Shown here: positions 42,327 to 45,008 of the stretch, piece by piece
Layout: each line of letters starts with the position of its first letter
How positions within the stretch are numbered: the first letter of the stretch is position 1
Assembly: GCA_902791025.1 (NCBI GenBank)
Contig: CADATZ010000026.1
Coordinates: forward strand, 1 to 45,008
Origin: an uncultured Chloroflexota bacterium
GTDB taxonomy: Bacteria > Chloroflexota > Anaerolineae > Anaerolineales > Anaerolineaceae
Direction of reading: 5' to 3'
DNA: 45,008 nucleotides
Made by a program: the position numbers and the translations under genes
Notes under the pieces: model-generated
Database searches by the model: none
What the model saw: only the letters and a program-made list of their open reading frames with translations
What the model was told of the DNA's origin: nothing

Positions 42327-42414
42327 CAATGGGCAATATTTCCAAATCAGTTACATTAGCAACTCTTTTACCCAAAGAGTTGCTTAAACCCCTGAATTGA
42401 TAAATCTGCCCATT
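42327..42414. ncRNA. Possible structured RNA element
   Basis: An outer 8-bp stem (CAATGGGC 42327-42334 / GCCCATTG 42407-42414), a short middle TCAG/CTGA pairing, and an inner perfect 11-bp hairpin (AGCAACTCTTT 42358-42368 / AAAGAGTTGCT 42374-42384). On the minus strand TTTT follows the outer stem, 90 bases before the SnoaL-like gene. It could be an attenuator or riboswitch-like leader, or debris. Confidence 0.4.
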
Positions 42415-42504
42415 GAATATTTTTCGGGATTTTTTATAATGAGAAGCAAGATAAGAAACGTAAGTTTCCAAATTCGGAAATATAACAAACAAAATATCAA
42501 GTAA

Positions 42505-42636
42505 CTATATTTTGTTAGAGAAGAAGCCGGCGCATTCCTGCTTGGAGAACATGCTTCATTTATCACCGGAACTGATCTGCTGATTGACGGCGGAGTTATC
42601 GCTTCGATCCGTACAGGGGCTTACAAACTTCATTAA
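42505..42636 (+). pseudogene. C-terminal remnant of a short-chain dehydrogenase/reductase
   Basis: About 43 codons, with EEAGAFLLGEHASFITGTDL followed by LIDGGVIAS, match the conserved end of SDR enzymes (SFITG-x-D-L-L-I-D-G-G). There is an in-frame stop at 42502 and no start. The nucleotide-binding and catalytic parts are gone. Its stop lies 14 bases before the aldo-keto reductase start, so the two were probably in one operon. Confidence 0.85.
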
Positions 42637-42649
42637 TGAAGAGGTATTT

Positions 42650-43555
42650 ATGAATAAATTGATTTTTGTATTGTTAGCATTGTTGTGCCTGTTGTCCGCT
42701 TCTGTCTGCGGAGCGCAGACGGCTGATTTTGACCTGGAAAAGGGTACTGTTCTGCTCAACAGCGGTTATGAGATGCCTATCTTGGGAATCGGATGTTTCG
42801 CACTCTCGGATCAGCAGGCGGAAAATTCAGTTTACTGGGCATTGCGGGATGGCTACCGCCTGATCGACACAGCCCGCATTTACGGTAATGAACCGGGCGT
42901 CGGCCGTGCGATCCGCAGAGCTATTGATGAAGGCTTCGTAACTCGCGAAGAGATCTTTGTCACCACCAAAATGTGGACCTCCGATTTCGGCAATGGCGAC
43001 GCGGCTGTGGATGCCTCTCTGCTGCGTCTGGGACTGGACTATATCGACCTGATGATCCTGCATCACAGTCAGCCATCGAATGATGTCCAGGCTTATCAGG
43101 CGATGGAACGGGCAGTAGAAGCCGGAAAGCTGCGCTCGATCGGGCTTTCCAACTTCTATGAACCGGCAGATTTCGACCGTCTGGTGAATACCACTACGAT
43201 CAAACCAGCGATCCTTCAGAATGAAACGCATCCGTACCACCAGAGCAAGGAAATGCAGCGCCATATTGATCAATATGGTACCGTACTGGAATCCTGGTTC
43301 CCGCTCGGCGGCCGCGGCAACACACAGAAACTCTTCAACGACAGCACGATCAGTTCCATCGCCGCTGCCCATGGAAAATCATCTGCTCAAATCATCCTGC
43401 GCTGGCATCTCCAGGCAGGCAACATCGCTATCCCGGGATCCAGCAATGAATCCCATATTCAGGAAAACTTTGAGATCTTCGACTTCTTCCTGACCGATGA
43501 AGAAATGCAGCAGATGACCGCTTTGGATAAAAACCAAAGATTCGCTGATTATTAA
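42650..43555 (+). CDS. Aldo-keto reductase with an N-terminal signal peptide
   Basis: 301 residues from the ATG at 42650. Residues 1-22 are a signal-like sequence (MNKLIFVLLALLCLLSAS, then CGAQT), which is unusual for this cytosolic family. The rest is a complete AKR barrel. Asp and Tyr of the tetrad lie in DTARIYGNE, Lys in TTKMW, and His in LILHHSQPS. A GLSNF motif and an IPGSSNESHIQEN cofactor-binding segment follow. It reduces carbonyls using NAD(P)H, which would be scarce outside the cytoplasm. Either the start is further in (no good alternative with a ribosome-binding site), or the protein is anchored by the hydrophobic segment. A terminator follows. It appears intact. Confidence 0.88.
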   Translation: MNKLIFVLLALLCLLSASVCGAQTADFDLEKGTVLLNSGYEMPILGIGCFALSDQQAENSVYWALRDGYRLIDTARIYGNEPGVGRAIRRAIDEGFVTREEIFVTTKMWTSDFGNGDAAVDASLLRLGLDYIDLMILHHSQPSNDVQAYQAMERAVEAGKLRSIGLSNFYEPADFDRLVNTTTIKPAILQNETHPYHQSKEMQRHIDQYGTVLESWFPLGGRGNTQKLFNDSTISSIAAAHGKSSAQIILRWHLQAGNIAIPGSSNESHIQENFEIFDFFLTDEEMQQMTALDKNQRFADY

Positions 43556-43583
43556 TCGGAATTCGATGAACTGACAAAAAACT

Positions 43584-43623
43584 AAAAAAGCGAATGTGTA
43601 CATAAACGATCATTCGCTTTTTT
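43584..43623 (+). terminator. Intrinsic terminator after the aldo-keto reductase
   Basis: AAAAAAGCGAATG (43584-43596) and CATTCGCTTTTTT (43611-43623) form a 13-bp stem followed by further Ts. It lies 29 bases after the aldo-keto reductase stop. Confidence 0.9.
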
Positions 43624-43761
43624 GTTTTTTATCAAATGTCAAGCACACAAAAAAAAAGGTGTCTGGTAAGTCCGAGATTGCGGTAATAATAGGGATTAAC
43701 TCCTGTGACTGCAAAGTACACTAAAGTAGTTTGAATAATCATCATAGGACAGGGTACAAAA

Positions 43762-43893
43762 ATGCAGTCGTTGACTGAACACATGATCCCGGTCATGATG
43801 CTGGGACTCGGTTATCCAAATGAAAAAGCCAAGGCAAACGCCTGGCATTACAAGCGCAAACCCATCGAAGATTTTGTGTTTGAATTGAATTGA
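43762..43893 (+). pseudogene. C-terminal remnant of a nitroreductase
   Basis: 43 codons ending TGA at 43891. The stretch MLGLGYPNEKAKANAWHYKR followed by KPIEDFVF matches the end of nitroreductase-family flavoenzymes (GYP..., RKP-x-E-E). The FMN-binding N-terminal region is missing. Its stop lies immediately before the nitronate monooxygenase start. Confidence 0.75.
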
Positions 43894-43901
43894 AGAGGAT
43901 A

Positions 43902-44624
43902 ATGATAACGAACAGAGTATGTGAAATTTTAGGGATCGAAAAACCGTTCGTTCAAGCCCCGATGACATGGATCACCTCTCCTGAGCTTGCCGCAGCAGTT
44001 TCAAATGCGGGAGGTCTTGGTATTCTCGGTTTCAATGCCGGTTTCAAGGTGATCTACCGCGATATGTACCCGACTGTTGCATCCGCGAAAGCCGCAGAAG
44101 CTGCCGGTGTGGATATTCTGGTAGCGACCGGCTGCGATGAAGGAGGCGGAATGCCTGTAGAGTCAACCGGAACGATCATAAAAACAGCTCTGATTGCCGA
44201 TGCAGTCAATATTCCCGTATTGGCTGCGGGAGGCATTGTCAATGAAGCCATGGCAAAGGCAAGCGCATGCGTTGGTGCAGAAGGCGCTTACGTCGGGACC
44301 CGTTTTGTCCTTTCAAAGGAATGCCGTGCTGCTCAGGCTACCAAAGATGACATCCTGAATACAGGAGCAGATGATCTGATCGTCCTGACCGAGGCAGGCG
44401 GTTATCTGAAATGGCGCTGCACGCCGCATAAGGTTGCAAAAGCCGCAGTGGAAGAAAACTTAAAAGGCAATCTGCAGCCATCCACAGGCAGTTTCTACGC
44501 CGGAATGCTAAAAGGCGACATGGATACCGGGATCAACACGGTATCCAGCGCTGCGAACCTGATCCGCAGTATTGATTCATGCGAGGAGATCGTCAATGAG
44601 ATCGCATGCGGATATTCAAATTAA
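43902..44624 (+). CDS. Nitronate monooxygenase-like protein with an internal deletion
   Basis: 240 residues; GAAGAGGA precedes the ATG at 43902. The start (PFVQAPMTWITSPELAAAVS, then NAGGLGILG) is that of the NMO/FabK-type FMN barrel. The family normally continues about 70-80 residues before the VASVxxAxxAEEAGVD strand. Here that strand (TVASAKAAEAAGVDILVATG) follows after only some ten residues. The later parts are present: GCDEGGG, PVLAAGGIV and GAYVGTRFVL phosphate-binding segments. Intact relatives have about 310-350 residues. The reading frame is kept, but losing two barrel units should break the FMN barrel, so activity is doubtful. Confidence 0.8.
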   Translation: MITNRVCEILGIEKPFVQAPMTWITSPELAAAVSNAGGLGILGFNAGFKVIYRDMYPTVASAKAAEAAGVDILVATGCDEGGGMPVESTGTIIKTALIADAVNIPVLAAGGIVNEAMAKASACVGAEGAYVGTRFVLSKECRAAQATKDDILNTGADDLIVLTEAGGYLKWRCTPHKVAKAAVEENLKGNLQPSTGSFYAGMLKGDMDTGINTVSSAANLIRSIDSCEEIVNEIACGYSN

Positions 44625-44924
44625 GATAGGATATATTCTTGTGTACCATAAAAAAAACAAAATATAAACAGGTAAACAATAAATACAAATCTGGTAATTT
44701 CTCTTCTGTGTAATGATGGTAAGTGTATTTCTTTATCCTGTTTGAGTTGCTCAAGTCGGTGCATTTTATTTTTCTGATTCTGAAAAAATACCTGACGTTT
44801 CATATGCTTCATATTTTTCTTATTTTCGTGTAATGTTCATAAATTTTATTCACGTAAAAGGTACAAACTAATAGAGTAAAAAGTCACTATCCTCATTTTT
44901 TTATTAACGAAAAAAAAAGTGAAG
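44625..44924. other. Intergenic region between NMO-like gene and 5S rRNA
   Basis: AT-rich with no supported gene. On the minus strand, immediately after the 5S gene, an A/T-run (about 44,910-44,920) fits a transcription terminator of the rRNA operon. Confidence 0.55.
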
Positions 44925-45008
44925 TTGGCAATTTCTTACTCTCCCAGGAGGCCGCCCTCCAAGTACCATCAGCGGACACGCGCTTGACTGCCGGGTTCGG
45001 TATGTTTC
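44925..45008 (-). rRNA. rrf: 5S rRNA, 3' portion (cut by window edge)
   Basis: Read on the minus strand the sequence contains the conserved 5S signatures CCGAACCCGGCAGTCAAGC, then CTGATGGTACTTGG and CCTGGGAGAGTA, ending in AAATTGCCAA at 44925. About 84 of roughly 117 bases are visible. The rest, and presumably 23S and 16S genes, lie beyond the right edge. A T-run downstream on this strand is consistent with the operon terminator. Confidence 0.92.

Noticed and set aside
41789..43555. A bile-acid (bai) operon
   Set aside because: Only the SnoaL-like and BaiCD/H-like types are present; BaiB, BaiF, BaiG and BaiA2 counterparts are missing apart from an SDR tail.
44621..44812. 63-codon minus-strand ORF with a hydrophobic C-terminus next to the 5S gene
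   Set aside because: No Shine-Dalgarno, AT-rich low-complexity residues (K, Q, F), and overlap with the nitronate monooxygenase stop; likely chance.

Overview
This 45-kb window reads as a chromosome segment of an anaerobic, Gram-positive-like bacterium of moderate to low GC. Most starts have AGGAG-type ribosome-binding sites. There is a DIP1984-family gene, a YdbC/PC4-like gene, an iron-sulfur 2-enoate-reductase-type flavoenzyme, and a 5S rRNA gene at the right edge. I cannot separate Clostridia from Anaerolineae (Chloroflexota) on this evidence.

Layout. 0-2 kb: tail of a HipA-like kinase, then rlmN behind a promoter and a translationally coupled 20-codon leader ORF. 2-7.2 kb: minus-strand accessory genes (a secreted protein, HIRAN, J-domain, four-helix bundle and Sel1 proteins, and a paralogous pair), many bounded by period-7 repeat tracts. 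7.4-12 kb: a DIP1984 gene divergent from the sbcDC repair operon. 12.2-13.3 kb: an unrecognised helical protein.

13.5-36.6 kb is a defence island. It starts with a PLD-SNF2 helicase, an MNT nucleotidyltransferase with a broken HEPN partner, a complete AbiEi/AbiEii pair, and an N6-adenine methylase whose specificity half has foreign composition. Next come a small membrane-anchored protein, a duplicated 69-bp tail of the methylase gene, BRO-N debris, an ATPase plus TOPRIM pair and a YdbC-like protein. On the minus strand follow a RelE-fold/UvrD-helicase fusion and a roughly 2,567-residue DUF4011-type helicase with transglutaminase-like and DUF559/Vsr-like parts. The methylase and helicase would form a restriction-modification pair, with the toxin-antitoxin genes lying between them.

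36.9-39.5 kb: a small orphan, a SIMPL protein, an ADP-ribosylglycohydrolase and a frameshifted gene. 39.6-44.6 kb: a decayed redox cluster with a FadH/2-enoate-reductase-like enzyme, a SnoaL-like protein, an exported aldo-keto reductase and a nitronate monooxygenase with an internal deletion. It also holds remnants of an NTF2-like protein, an exported protein, an SDR and a nitroreductase. 44.9 kb to the end: 5S rRNA on the minus strand.

Three cross-window patterns stand out. First, a promoter module with a GTCG-N9-CGAC dyad followed 19-20 nt later by TATA(A/C)T occurs at three unlinked genes, including sbcD. Second, eight main period-7 tracts, each with its own unit, lie at gene borders, and six of them contain the stop codon of a minus-strand gene. 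Third, palindromic GGGACTGTCCC-type elements recur near gene ends.
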